Positions 6,735 through 15,412 of a stretch of DNA of 44,684 nt are shown here, one piece after another. The DNA is from Eubacteriales Family XIII. Incertae Sedis bacterium (GTDB lineage Bacteria > Bacillota > Clostridia > Peptostreptococcales > Anaerovoracaceae). The stretch is taken from NCBI GenBank assembly GCA_031272365.1, contig JAISTX010000016.1:1-44684 (forward strand), given 5' to 3'. The translations under genes and the position numbers were made by a program. Each line of letters starts with the position of its first letter. The first letter of the stretch is position 1. A model generated the notes under the pieces. That model worked only from the letters and a program-made list of their open reading frames with translations. It ran no database searches and was not told the origin of the DNA.

Positions 6735-7406
6735 ATGACATTCAGCGACATCTTTAAATCAAAATTTTTGGAGAACATGGAGGCGGCCAGCGTCACGGAC
6801 ATGGCCCTGGCGCTCGCGGTCGCCTTCGTGCTCGGGCTGCTCATCTTCGTCGTGTACAGGAGGACGTTCCGCGGCGTCATGTATTCGCAGAGCTTCGGCG
6901 TCACGCTCATCGCGCTCTCGCTGATCACGACGCTCGTGATCCTCGCGGTGTCGAGCAACGTCGTGCTCTCGCTCGGCATGGTCGGCGCGCTGTCGATCGT
7001 CCGCTTCCGCGCGGCGATCAAGGACCCGCTCGACCTCGCCTTCCTGTTCTGGTCGATCGCGGTCGGCATCGTGCTCGCGGCGGGCCTGATCCCGCTCGCG
7101 GCCATCGCCTCCGTCATCATCGCGGTCGTGCTGCTGGTGTTCGGCAACCGGCGCCCGGCGGGGCAGCCCTATATGCTCGCCGTGACGCTGTCGAACGCGC
7201 AGGCGGAGGGCGCGGTCGCCGGGATGCTCCAGACGGCTGTGAAGAAGTCGCAGATCAAGAGCAAATCGGTGTCGGCCGGCCGTGTGGAGCTCGGCTACGA
7301 GGTGCGCCTCCAGGCCGACAACGTGGACTTCGTCCTCGCGCTCTCGCAGATCCCGGGCGTGGAGAACGCGACCCTCGTCAGCTACAGCGGCGAGTACACG
7401 GGGTAA
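6735..7406 (+). CDS. DUF4956 membrane protein
   Basis: A 223-residue protein with a membrane segment at about 23-42, a second at about 53-73 and a hairpin of two or three more at about 100-137. The conserved cytoplasmic motif SLGMVGALSIVRFRAAIKDPLDLAFLFW between them is diagnostic of DUF4956. The C-terminal 85 residues form a small alpha/beta domain (MLAVTLSNAQAEGAVAGML... YEVRLQADNVDFVLALSQIPGV) like a ferredoxin-fold sensor. The family's function is unknown, but it is repeatedly linked to VTC-domain genes; an export channel or regulator for the VTC product is a plausible inference. AAAGGGA lies upstream of the ATG. It is separated from the VTC gene by a REP-like repeat. Confidence 0.88.
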   Translation: MTFSDIFKSKFLENMEAASVTDMALALAVAFVLGLLIFVVYRRTFRGVMYSQSFGVTLIALSLITTLVILAVSSNVVLSLGMVGALSIVRFRAAIKDPLDLAFLFWSIAVGIVLAAGLIPLAAIASVIIAVVLLVFGNRRPAGQPYMLAVTLSNAQAEGAVAGMLQTAVKKSQIKSKSVSAGRVELGYEVRLQADNVDFVLALSQIPGVENATLVSYSGEYTG

Positions 7407-7435
7407 GCGATGCCCCCGTCCGGCGGGAGGGACCG

Positions 7436-8518
7436 TTGAAGCTGCAGACGTTTTTCATGATGTCGGGCGCCTGCCTCTTCGCCGCGCTCGCGGGCCTGCT
7501 GCTTTTCGGCGGGGGCCGCCTGTTCCTGCTGGTGTACGCGGCCGTGTTCGTCCTGCTGGCCGTCCGCACGCTGCTGACGCCGGGGCAGAAGCGCGTCAAA
7601 TGCGGGTTGATCGTCTGCTACGCCATCATCACGGCCTGCCAGATCGTGCTTGCGGCGGAGGTGCTCTTCACGGACGAGGGCTACCCGATCGCGCAGGACG
7701 TGCCGACGTACTGGCTGCGGCGCGCCGTCTGCACGGTGGTCATCCTGCTCCCCCTCGTGATCTCGCGCTACATCGTCGTCGGGAAGTACGCGCGGTTCTA
7801 CCTGCCCTCGGTGCGGGAGGCGGGGACGATCGGCTTCTCCGAGCTGAAGGGCGCGATGGCGAAGGCGGCGGCGTTCGCGGAGGCGGCGGGGCGCACGCGC
7901 CAGAGCCTCTCCCCGACGAATTTCCGCGAGATCTTCGAGGACCTTCCGCGCCACGACTCATTTCGTTACGTCAACGAGGGCACGCTGGCGGATTGTTATT
8001 TCGAAAAGGCGGAAGCCACGCTCACAGACCCGCATATCTACATCGTCCTCTCCTGCACGGGGAGCCCGGCGAGCGAGATCATCTCCGTGTTCACCGCGAA
8101 GACGTTCAACCACGCGTCGCTCGCCTTCGACGAGGGCCTTCTGACGATCCTCAGCTACAACGGCGGCGACCGCGTCTACCCGCCGGGGCTGAACGCGGAG
8201 ATGCTGTCGGCGATGGGGCGCAAGGAGGGCGCGCGCGTGCTCGTGTACAGCCTGCCGTGCACGAGGGAGCAGAAGGCGCTCATATTGGACAAGGTGCGCG
8301 AGATCAACGAGGACGGCAGCGCCTACAACATGCTCGGGCTCGTCACAAAGCGTTCGTACCGCCCGAACATCATGTTCTGCTCGCAGTTTGTGTACCGCAT
8401 GCTCGACCTGGCGGGGCTCGCGTATTTCGAGAAGCCGGACGGCCAGGTGCAGCCGACGGATTTCGTGGAGGCCGACTACCGGCGCGCGCTGTCGTTCGCC
8501 TACGAAATCGAGCTCTGA
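7436..8518 (+). CDS. Membrane-anchored permuted papain-like (NlpC/P60, YiiX-type) protein
   Basis: Starts at TTG with GGGAGGG just upstream, 29 bases after the DUF4956 stop, so probably co-transcribed. Residues 1-125 hold four hydrophobic segments (from TFFMMSGACLFAALAGLLLF to VVILLPLVISRYIVV). The C-terminal part begins IYIVLSCTGSPASEIISVF, has a His in FNHASLAFD and a Cys in NIMFCSQFVYRMLDLAG, the order (His before Cys) expected for circularly permuted papain-like amidases of the YiiX/YebB group. Such enzymes cut peptide or lipid amide/ester bonds. Substrate unknown. The link to the envelope cluster is new to me. Confidence 0.7.
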   Translation: MKLQTFFMMSGACLFAALAGLLLFGGGRLFLLVYAAVFVLLAVRTLLTPGQKRVKCGLIVCYAIITACQIVLAAEVLFTDEGYPIAQDVPTYWLRRAVCTVVILLPLVISRYIVVGKYARFYLPSVREAGTIGFSELKGAMAKAAAFAEAAGRTRQSLSPTNFREIFEDLPRHDSFRYVNEGTLADCYFEKAEATLTDPHIYIVLSCTGSPASEIISVFTAKTFNHASLAFDEGLLTILSYNGGDRVYPPGLNAEMLSAMGRKEGARVLVYSLPCTREQKALILDKVREINEDGSAYNMLGLVTKRSYRPNIMFCSQFVYRMLDLAGLAYFEKPDGQVQPTDFVEADYRRALSFAYEIEL

Positions 8519-8563
8519 TTCATCAAGATTCCGTGAATTTTTCCGCAAATCGGGCGTTATTCG

Positions 8564-8592
8564 TTGCAAGTCGCAAGCGGGTCATGTACAAT
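8564..8592 (+). promoter_or_regulatory. Sigma-A type promoter
   Basis: TTGCAA (8564-8569), 17-bp spacer, TACAAT (8587-8592), about 40 bases before the P-loop gene at 8634. Confidence 0.6.
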
Positions 8593-8633
8593 GGGTATAC
8601 GTTGCACCCCATGATTCCAAGGAGGGTAGTTGT

Positions 8634-9071
8634 ATGGCACAGGTGAGTCTGATCGTAGGGCACAAAGGGACCGGCAAAACCAAGATGATGATCGATTTGG
8701 CAAACGACCGCGCGGCGAAGTGCAGCGGGCATGTCGTCTTCGTCAACAAAAATCACCGCTTGATGCACGACCTGATCCATGAGATCCGCGTGGTCTGCAT
8801 GGAGGACTACGAGGAGATCACGAACAGCGACGAGTACATCGGCTTCCTCTACGGCGTCATCAGCGGGGACTACGACATCGAGGCGATCTTCATCGACAGC
8901 ATCCTCAAGCACGCCGACGTGCACACGGACGACATCCCCGAATTCCTCGCGCGCCTCAAGGTCATCAGCCAGCAGCACGAGATCGACTTCATCGTGAGCC
9001 TGTCGGCCGACCTCGAGGAGCTGAACGGCGGCGTCGCGGAGTTCAACGTCCTGAAGCCGGAGGGGTGCTGA
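8634..9071 (+). CDS. Small P-loop ATPase-like protein
   Basis: A 145-residue protein with a Walker A motif at the N-terminus (GHKGTGKTKMM, residues 8-18) and a Walker B-like EAIFIDSIL at about 83-91. The middle is acidic (DYEEITNSDEYIG). The end, EIDFIVSLSADLEEL, is another hydrophobic strand, consistent with a minimal RecA/ASCE-like fold. I do not recognise a named family; similar short proteins occur in Clostridia as hypothetical ATP-binding proteins. GGAGGG is placed seven bases before the ATG. It precedes rarA by 48 bases on the same strand. Confidence 0.7.
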   Translation: MAQVSLIVGHKGTGKTKMMIDLANDRAAKCSGHVVFVNKNHRLMHDLIHEIRVVCMEDYEEITNSDEYIGFLYGVISGDYDIEAIFIDSILKHADVHTDDIPEFLARLKVISQQHEIDFIVSLSADLEELNGGVAEFNVLKPEGC

Positions 9072-9119
9072 CGCTCGCTTCCGCCCGTTCACTCATTTGA
9101 AGATTGAGCGTGAAGTGCC

Positions 9120-10445
9120 GTGGCAGAGCAGCATTCCCTGTTTGAGAATCATGTTTACGTGCCGCTGGCGACGCGCCTCCGGCCCGATACGCTGGAAGGC
9201 TATTTCGGGCAGACGCATCTGCTCGGCGAGAGCGGCGTGCTCCGGCGCATCATCGAGAGCGACCAGATACCGTCCATGATCTTCTGGGGGCCACCGGGCG
9301 TCGGCAAGACGACGCTCGCCCGCATCATCGCGCACCAGACGAACGCGGCGTTCATCGATTTCTCCGCCGTGACGAGCGGCATCAAGGAGATCCGCGGCGT
9401 CATGCAGGAGGCCGAGAACAACCGCTTCCTCGGCCAGAAGACGATCCTCTTCGTCGACGAGATCCACCGCTTCAACAAAGCGCAGCAGGACGCCTTCCTG
9501 CCGTTCGTCGAGAAGGGGAGCATCATTTTGATCGGGGCGACGACGGAGAACCCGTCCTTTGAGATCAACTCGGCGCTGCTGTCGAGGTGCCGCGTCTTCG
9601 TGCTCCAGCCGCTGTCCGCGGAGGACGTCGAAGCCCTCCTCCGCCGCGCCGTCGGCGCGTGCCAGGGGGACGTTTCCGCCGGCGCCATTTCCATCGACGA
9701 CCGCTACCTCCACATGCTCGCGGTCTTCGCCAACGGCGACGCGCGCGTCGCGCTCAACACGCTCGAGATGATCGTCACCAACGCCACCCCGGACGCGGAC
9801 GGCGGCATCGTCGTCACCGAGGAGCTCATGGAGCAGTGCCTCTCGCGCAAATTCTTACTATATGATAAGTCCGGCGAGGAGCATTACAACATCATCTCCG
9901 CCCTGCACAAGTCGATGCGCAACTCCGACGTGCAGGCGGCCGTCTACTGGCTCGCGCGCATGCTCGAGGGCGGCGAGGACCCGCTCTACATCGCGCGCCG
10001 CGTGACGCGCTTCGCCTCCGAGGACATCGGCATGGCCGACAGCCGGGCCTTGGAAGTGTGCGTCGCCGCCTACCACGCCTGCCATTTCATCGGGATGCCC
10101 GAGTGCTCCGTCCACCTGACGCACGCCGTCGTCTACTGCGCCCTCGCGCCGAAGTCCAACGCGCTGTACACGGCCTACGGCGCCGCGGCCCGGGACGCCC
10201 AGGAGACGATCGCCGAGCCTGTGCCGCTCCAGATCCGCAACGCGCCGACCAAGCTCATGAAGGAGCTCGACTACGGCAAGGGCTACCAGTACGCGCACCA
10301 TTTCGAAAACAAAATAACAGGCATGAGATGCCTGCCCGACGCCCTCGCGGGGCATGTGTATTACGAGCCGACGGACAGCGGCAAGGAGGCTAAGGTCCGC
10401 GAGTGGATGGAAAAGCTGGAGGCGCTCAGGCGCGGCGGGGGCTGA
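9120..10445 (+). CDS. rarA: Replication-associated recombination protein RarA (MgsA), AAA+ ATPase
   Basis: A 441-residue AAA+ protein. Visible motifs: RLRPDTLEGYFGQTHLLG near the N-terminus, Walker A GPPGVGKTT (about 58-66), Walker B ILFVDEIHRFNKAQQDAFLP, sensor-1 GATTENPSFEINSALLSRC, and the C-terminal RarA tetramerisation region (DKSGEEHYNIISALHKSMRNSD, RRVTRFASEDIGMAD). RarA acts at stalled replication forks. Length is normal. The start is GTG with only a weak ribosome site; this start puts the AEQHSLF... segment at the N-terminus, as in relatives. Confidence 0.95.
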   Translation: MAEQHSLFENHVYVPLATRLRPDTLEGYFGQTHLLGESGVLRRIIESDQIPSMIFWGPPGVGKTTLARIIAHQTNAAFIDFSAVTSGIKEIRGVMQEAENNRFLGQKTILFVDEIHRFNKAQQDAFLPFVEKGSIILIGATTENPSFEINSALLSRCRVFVLQPLSAEDVEALLRRAVGACQGDVSAGAISIDDRYLHMLAVFANGDARVALNTLEMIVTNATPDADGGIVVTEELMEQCLSRKFLLYDKSGEEHYNIISALHKSMRNSDVQAAVYWLARMLEGGEDPLYIARRVTRFASEDIGMADSRALEVCVAAYHACHFIGMPECSVHLTHAVVYCALAPKSNALYTAYGAAARDAQETIAEPVPLQIRNAPTKLMKELDYGKGYQYAHHFENKITGMRCLPDALAGHVYYEPTDSGKEAKVREWMEKLEALRRGGG

Positions 10446-10451
10446 GCCCCC

Positions 10452-11165
10452 CTACCACAGGCCTGCAGCAAGGCCGTCCCGGATCGTTTGATAATACCCG
10501 TTCGTTTCGAGGTGGCCGACCGCCGCCGAAATCGCGCTGCTGCCGTTCATGGCGCGGTCCCTGAGCGCGGCGGGCTGCTGCTGCGTCTCGGCCGCCTCGT
10601 CGCAGGCGCCGCGGATGCTGCGCAGCGCGACGTCCTGCGCCTCCGCGTGGGTGAGCCCCGCGTCCACGCCCGCGTGGATCATGGCGAGCGCCCAGTCCAT
10701 CGCCCAGACGGAGCAAGCCTCCCCGAGCCTCCCCAGGACTGCAGGGCTGGCAGCCCCCTGTCTGCCACCAGCCCCATTTCCCCTGCCTGTCGCAAGGCCG
10801 GCCGTTTCGCGCACGGGCCCGTACGGAAACCTCAATACAACCGGCCTCTCCCCGTAGGCGGCCTCCCCAGCGGCGCGCGCCGCGCCGACGACCATCCCGC
10901 GCAGGCCCGACCGGCGCCTGTCGTACAGGGTTTCGGAGGCATCGCCGCCGCGGACGGCCCACACATCCGAAATGCCCTGCGGGCTGTGCTTGGAACCGGA
11001 CAGCAGTTTGCTCGTCATGCGCATCTTCGACAGCGCCAGGCTTGTCGCCTCCTGCCGCTTCAGCCCGGCCTGGCGCCCCGCATCGATCATGGCGATCATC
11101 ATGCTGTAGGCCAGCGCCGGCGCGCATTCCGTATACCCTGTCACTCGTTCTGTTTGTGTCGTCAT
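10452..11165 (-). CDS. Tandem pyrroline-5-carboxylate-reductase dimerisation-domain protein without NADP domain
   Basis: A 237-residue protein with two copies of the all-helical C-terminal domain of P5C reductase. Copy 1 (about 8-100) reads APALAYSMMIAMIDAGRQAG...SGSKHSPQGISD...RRSGLRGMVVGAARAA; copy 2 (about 147-237) reads SVWAMDWALAMIHAGVDAG...QQQPAALRDRAMNGSSAISAAVGHLETNGYYQTIRDGL. ProC normally has one such domain, ending in LRDxVTSPGGTT, after a Rossmann fold. Here the Rossmann fold is absent and the substrate-binding SPGGTT is changed in both copies (AVRGGDA, MNGSSAI), so it should not reduce P5C. The linker is Gly/Ala/Arg rich. Function unknown. It stands alone, divergent from the HerA-like gene. 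Confidence 0.65.
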   Translation of the reverse strand: MTTQTERVTGYTECAPALAYSMMIAMIDAGRQAGLKRQEATSLALSKMRMTSKLLSGSKHSPQGISDVWAVRGGDASETLYDRRRSGLRGMVVGAARAAGEAAYGERPVVLRFPYGPVRETAGLATGRGNGAGGRQGAASPAVLGRLGEACSVWAMDWALAMIHAGVDAGLTHAEAQDVALRSIRGACDEAAETQQQPAALRDRAMNGSSAISAAVGHLETNGYYQTIRDGLAAGLW

Positions 11166-11261
11166 TGTTTTCTATTCCCCTTAGAAAATCCGCTTGGAAT
11201 TCCGCCTTACACTCCAATACATACCCAAAATTCGAATCCAGAAACAAGGCCGGCAAGAATA

Positions 11262-11290
11262 TTGTTATTCCTCCCTCCAAAAGATATACT
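11262..11290 (+). promoter_or_regulatory. Sigma-A type promoter
   Basis: TTGTTA (11262-11267), 17-bp spacer, TATACT (11285-11290), 45 bases before the HerA-like start. Confidence 0.6.
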
Positions 11291-11335
11291 GTACCTATCC
11301 GTATGCAATGCGATCGTTGAAGAGAGGTAGGAACG

Positions 11336-12943
11336 ATGTATCTGGCAAATGAAAATCTGTTGTGGGTTGCGAAGGGGCAGGAGCGCATCTGCCTGTCGCC
11401 GAAGATGGCGAACCGGCACGGGCTCATCACGGGCGCGACGGGCACGGGCAAGACCGTGACGCTGAAGGTGCTCGCCGAGGGGTTCTCCGACATGGGCGTG
11501 CCGGTGTTCCTCGCGGACATCAAGGGCGACGTCTCGGGCATGTGCAAGGCCGGCGAGCCGAGCGAGAACGTCGACGGGCGCGTGCGCGAGATGGGGGTGG
11601 ACGGTTTTTCGTACACGGCGTACCCGGTGCGGTTCTGGGACGTGTACGGCAAGCTCGGCGTGCCCGTACGGACGACGATTTCGGACATGGGGCCCGACCT
11701 GCTCTCGCGCATCATGGAGCTGTCCGATGTGCAGGAGGAGGTGCTCGCGGTCGTCTTCAAGATCGCGGACGACAACGGATGGCTGCTGATCGACACGAAG
11801 GACCTGCGCGCGATGCTCGCCTACGTCAGCGAGCACGCGGGCGAGTACAGCGCGATGTACGGCAATATGACGGCGCAGTCGCTCGCGTCCATCCAGCGGA
11901 ACGTGGTCGTGCTCGAGGAGGCGGGCGGCACGGTGTTCTTCGGGGAGCCGGCGCTGTCGATCGCGGACTGGCTCTGCCAGGACGACACGGGGCGGGGCAT
12001 CATCAACCTGCTGTCGTGCGTGCAGCTTGTGCAGAGCCCGCTGCTCTACTCGACGTTCCTCCTGTGGATGCTGTCGGAGCTGTACGAGCTTCTGCCTGAG
12101 GCGGGCGACCTCGACAAGCCGAAGATCGTGTTCTTTTTCGACGAAGCGCACCTGCTGTTCCACGACGCGCCGAAGGCGCTGCTCTCGAAGGTGGAGCAGG
12201 TCGCGCGGCTCATCCGGTCCAAGGGCGTCGGCGTGTATTTCATCTCGCAGTCGCCGGCGGACGTGCCCGACACGGTGCTCGCGCAGCTCGGCAACAAGAT
12301 CCAGCACGCGCTCCGCGCCTACACGCCGGCCGAGCAGAAGGCCGTGCGCGCGGCGGCGCAGAGCTTCCGCGCAAACCCCGCCTTCGACACGGAGGAGGCG
12401 ATCGGGGCGCTCGGCACGGGCGAGGCGCTGGTCAGCCTGCTCGGGACGGACGGCGTGCCGCAGGTCGTGGAGCGTGCCAAGATCCTGCCGCCCCGCTCCT
12501 TCATGGGCGCGGCCGAGGAGGACCTCATCCGGCAGCGCATCGCAAACTCCCCGCTCTACGGCAAATACGCTGCGGCGGTCGACGGCGTCTCCGCGTACGA
12601 GCAGCTCTCGGACGTGCATGCGGCGGCGCAGCAGCAGGCGGCCGAGGCGGCAGCGGCGGCGGAGCAGCAGAAGCAGGCCGAGGCGGCGGAGAAGGAGCGC
12701 CAGAAGCAGGAGGCGGCGGCCGCGAAGGAGCAGGAGAAGCAGGCGGCGGCGCAGCAGAAGGAGATCGAGAAGCTGAAGGCCGCCGAGGAGAAGCGGCAGC
12801 AGAAGGAGATCGAGCAGCTCAAGCGCAAGCAGGAGCGCGAGGCCGAGCGGCGCAAGCAGCGCATGGAAAGCGTCGCGACGAGCATGTTCCGCACGGCGGG
12901 CACGAGCATCGTGCGCAATCTGCTGGGCACGAAGCGGCGGTAG
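11336..12943 (+). CDS. HerA-like / DUF853 (YjgR) ATPase
   Basis: A 535-residue ATPase. Walker A is GATGTGKTV (about 34-42), followed by VFLADIKGDVSGM; Walker B is KIVFFFDEAHLLFHDAPKALL (about 263), and an Arg-finger-like region IRSKGVGVYFISQSPADVPDTVL follows. These are the hallmarks of DUF853/YjgR, a HerA-FtsK superfamily branch of unknown role. The last 110 residues are an Ala/Glu/Lys/Gln coiled coil, ending in a basic tail (SIVRNLLGTKRR). Unlike HerA proper, no NurA gene is adjacent, so a DNA-end resection role is not supported. GAGAGGTAGGA precedes the ATG. Confidence 0.9.
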   Translation: MYLANENLLWVAKGQERICLSPKMANRHGLITGATGTGKTVTLKVLAEGFSDMGVPVFLADIKGDVSGMCKAGEPSENVDGRVREMGVDGFSYTAYPVRFWDVYGKLGVPVRTTISDMGPDLLSRIMELSDVQEEVLAVVFKIADDNGWLLIDTKDLRAMLAYVSEHAGEYSAMYGNMTAQSLASIQRNVVVLEEAGGTVFFGEPALSIADWLCQDDTGRGIINLLSCVQLVQSPLLYSTFLLWMLSELYELLPEAGDLDKPKIVFFFDEAHLLFHDAPKALLSKVEQVARLIRSKGVGVYFISQSPADVPDTVLAQLGNKIQHALRAYTPAEQKAVRAAAQSFRANPAFDTEEAIGALGTGEALVSLLGTDGVPQVVERAKILPPRSFMGAAEEDLIRQRIANSPLYGKYAAAVDGVSAYEQLSDVHAAAQQQAAEAAAAAEQQKQAEAAEKERQKQEAAAAKEQEKQAAAQQKEIEKLKAAEEKRQQKEIEQLKRKQEREAERRKQRMESVATSMFRTAGTSIVRNLLGTKRR

Positions 12944-12947
12944 GGGG

Positions 12948-13763
12948 TCAGTGCCCGATCGGCAGCTCCGCGCGGACCTTCTCCATATAGCCTTTGTCGA
13001 TCGTCGCGTAGAGGACCGTCTCTCGCGAGTCGGCGGCGGCGCAGTACTCCCCCCAGGGGGTCACGACGCAGGAGTGCCCGTACGCGATGAAGCGGGTCTT
13101 CGTGTTGCGCGCCGGCGCGCACGCCGCGAAGAAGACCTGGTTGTCGAGCGCGCGGCTCTTCGCAAGGATCTCCCAGTGCGCGGGGCCCGTCGTCATGTTG
13201 AAGGCGGCGGGGAGGAAGATGAGGTGCGCGCCCCCCTCCGTCATCTTCCGGAACATCTCCGGGAAGCGCACGTCGAAGCAGACCGCGAGGCCGACCGTGC
13301 CGAAATCCGTCTCGAAGAGCGTGCCGTCCGGCTGGCCGCCGACCGCGAAGAAATCCGACTCGCGGAAGTGTAGGCCGCCCTCGATGGCGATGTCGAAGAG
13401 GTGCGATTTGCGGTGCTTCGCGAGGGGCGCGCCGGAGGGGTCGAAGACAAACGAGGTGTTGTAGACCTTGGCGGCGCCGTCCGGCGTCTTCTCGCCGCTG
13501 ATCTCGGGGATCGTGCCGCCGACGAGGAAGACCTCGTTCTGGCGCGCGAGGTCGGACATCAGCTCGACGGCCGGGCCGTCCGCGGGCTCCGCGTAGCCGG
13601 CGAAGAGCTTCACTTCGTACGGGCAGTTCCAGATCTCGGGCAGGCAGACGATCTTCGCGCCGCCCGCCGCCGCCTCGTGGACGAGGCGGGCCGCCGTCTC
13701 CATGTTCTCGTCCTTGTCAGGCGTCACGGTCATCTGTATCAGGGCTATTTTGTAGCTTGCCAT
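12948..13763 (-). CDS. Nitrilase-family carbon-nitrogen hydrolase (omega-amidase-like)
   Basis: A 271-residue protein carrying the nitrilase triad: Glu in CLPEIWNCPY (about 43), Lys in LAKHRKSHLFD (about 115) and Cys in LAVCFDVRFPE (about 156). The overall pattern is closest to Nit2/omega-amidase enzymes, which hydrolyse alpha-ketoglutaramate and similar amides; substrate is inferred, not shown. It ends at LPIGH, where many relatives continue with an HRRxDLY motif, so the tail is a little short. AGGAAGGAG precedes the ATG. It follows the DNA methyltransferase gene by 27 bases and may share its transcript; it converges with the HerA-like gene four bases apart. Confidence 0.9.
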   Translation of the reverse strand: MASYKIALIQMTVTPDKDENMETAARLVHEAAAGGAKIVCLPEIWNCPYEVKLFAGYAEPADGPAVELMSDLARQNEVFLVGGTIPEISGEKTPDGAAKVYNTSFVFDPSGAPLAKHRKSHLFDIAIEGGLHFRESDFFAVGGQPDGTLFETDFGTVGLAVCFDVRFPEMFRKMTEGGAHLIFLPAAFNMTTGPAHWEILAKSRALDNQVFFAACAPARNTKTRFIAYGHSCVVTPWGEYCAAADSRETVLYATIDKGYMEKVRAELPIGH

Positions 13764-13790
13764 ATCATTGCTCCTTCCTGCATTGTCTCT

Positions 13791-14669
13791 TCATGGCCCG
13801 CCGGACCGGATCCTCCCCGCGGCGATCTCGATCGCCAGCTCGTTCTTGTCCATGCACACCCAGCGCCGGCCGTGCTTCTGGCAGGCGGCCGCCAGGGTGC
13901 CCGAGCCCGCGAAGGGGTCCAGGCAGCGGTCGCCCGCCTCCGTGCAGGAGAGGACGATGCGCTCGAGCAGGGCCAGGGGCTTCTGCGACGCGTAGCCGGT
14001 GCGCTCCCGGGCCGTGCGCCCGACCATCGGGATCTCCCAGACGTCCTTCATGTTCACCAGTGTATACCAACCGGCCTCGTCCTGCCACTCCTCCACGCCC
14101 TGGAAGCGGTAGGGCTTCAGGCCGCGGTTGTAGCTCTTCTCCTCCTGCGGGAAAAACTTGTACGCCCGCTTGTCCTTCGCGTAGAAGAGCAGGGTGTCGT
14201 GCTTGTTCGCGAAACGGCGCTTCGACGCGCCGCCGCTCTTGTACAGCCAGACCACCTCGTTCACCAGGTGGTCCGGCCCGCCGAAGCAGGCGTCCGCCAT
14301 GACCCGCGCGTAGTGCACGGCCCTGCGGTCGAGGTGGAGCCAGAGGCTCCCGTCCCCCGAGAGCAGCTCCCGCGCCGCGAGGATGCGCGCCGTCAGCATG
14401 ACGAGGTAGTGCTCCAGGCTCTCCCATTTGTCCGAATAATGCTTCTGCTCGGTCTGCGTGAAATACGGCGGGTCCATGTAGACGAGCGTGAAAGGCTCCT
14501 CCGCGCCCGCGCCGACCCTCTTCGCGAGCGCCGCCATGAGCGCGAGGTTGTCGCCGGCCAGCAGCAGGCTGCCCGCGCCCGCGCCGGGCTGCGCAGCGGC
14601 TTTGAGGTCGCCCCCCGGCGTGGCGTTCCAAATCCGCCGCGCCTCGTCCAGCAATGCCAAAGTGTCCAT
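13791..14669 (-). CDS. Site-specific DNA methyltransferase (N6-adenine/N4-cytosine, beta class)
   Basis: About 292 residues. Motif IV DPPY (in LVYMDPPYFTQTE) comes before motif I DPFAGSGT (in CLDPFAGSGTLAAAC), the order of the beta class, which methylates the exocyclic amine of adenine or cytosine. SLWLHLDRRAVHYARVMAD and NEVVWLYKSGG are also typical of this group. No restriction endonuclease or specificity subunit is adjacent, so it is probably a solitary methylase. The start is uncertain: ATG at 14669 has no well-placed ribosome site and a GTG at 14687 would add six residues; a -10-like TATCAT next to it hints at a leaderless message. Confidence 0.85.
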   Translation of the reverse strand: MDTLALLDEARRIWNATPGGDLKAAAQPGAGAGSLLLAGDNLALMAALAKRVGAGAEEPFTLVYMDPPYFTQTEQKHYSDKWESLEHYLVMLTARILAARELLSGDGSLWLHLDRRAVHYARVMADACFGGPDHLVNEVVWLYKSGGASKRRFANKHDTLLFYAKDKRAYKFFPQEEKSYNRGLKPYRFQGVEEWQDEAGWYTLVNMKDVWEIPMVGRTARERTGYASQKPLALLERIVLSCTEAGDRCLDPFAGSGTLAAACQKHGRRWVCMDKNELAIEIAAGRIRSGGP

Positions 14670-14751
14670 GCCCCTATGATAGCACACTATTTTTGTGGTA
14701 TGATGGTCTCAACCGTATAGCTTCATACAAAATAATAAGGGGGTAAATACC

Positions 14752-15393
14752 ATGTGCGCGAAGAAGAAGACTCTGCTGTTTTTTGCGTTGGCGCTCTTGC
14801 TGGCGGGGGCGGTTTCGCTGGCCGGGTGCGGGGGCAAGGCCTCGGGTGGCAGCAGCGCGGCGGCGGGCGGCGGCAGCGCGGCGGCCGAGGGCGGCAGCGT
14901 GACAGCCGATGGCGGCAGCGGCGCCGCGGCGGGCGGCGATTCCACCGAGACGCCCAGCGACGCGGAGATGCCCAACCCGCGCGAGGAGGTCGACGGCCCC
15001 GACGCGATCCTGACGCGGCTCGGCATCCACCTGGAGGCGGACGAGGCGGGGTCGGACCAGCGCTACGCGATCATCGGCGGCACGACGGCGGAGTGCAGCT
15101 ACAGCATCACCTACCCGGACTGGAGCTCGTCCGTCACGGCGCGCGCGGTGAAGTCCGCCGCGTTCGTGGACGTCAGCGGCGACTACACGGAATACGCGCA
15201 GACGAAGACCGTCGACGTCGAGGGCACGGAAGTGACCGTGAAATTTGACGGGGACGGCGGCGGCGGCACGGCGACGTGGTACAACAAGGCCGCGGGGATC
15301 TCCGGGTCCGTCTCGCAAAACCAGGAGGCGGACGAAAACTCGCTGATGGAGCTCGCGGAGGTCTTCATCAACCAGGAATCAAAAGGGCTGTAG
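14752..15393 (+). CDS. Putative lipoprotein, unknown function
   Basis: A 213-residue protein with a signal peptide ending in LAGAVSLAGC (lipidated Cys about 25). A Gly/Ser/Ala-rich spacer with GGS-type repeats (about 26-68) leads to a compact C-terminal domain of about 130 residues containing YAIIGGTTAECSYSITYPDWSSSVTARAV and VEGTEVTVKF, probably beta-rich. I do not recognise the domain. GGGGGT lies upstream of the ATG and an extended -10 (GGTATGAT, ending about 14704) precedes it. It converges with pfkA, 19 bases away. Confidence 0.75.
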   Translation: MCAKKKTLLFFALALLLAGAVSLAGCGGKASGGSSAAAGGGSAAAEGGSVTADGGSGAAAGGDSTETPSDAEMPNPREEVDGPDAILTRLGIHLEADEAGSDQRYAIIGGTTAECSYSITYPDWSSSVTARAVKSAAFVDVSGDYTEYAQTKTVDVEGTEVTVKFDGDGGGGTATWYNKAAGISGSVSQNQEADENSLMELAEVFINQESKGL

Positions 15394-15412
15394 CGCCGGG
15401 CGCGGCGCGCGC

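Noticed and set aside
11336-12943. HerA-NurA or HerA-Sir2 type defence system
   Set aside because: The protein matches the DUF853/YjgR branch and no NurA, Sir2 or DUF4297 partner is adjacent.
13791-14669. Restriction-modification system
   Set aside because: Only a methyltransferase is present; the neighbour is a nitrilase-family enzyme.
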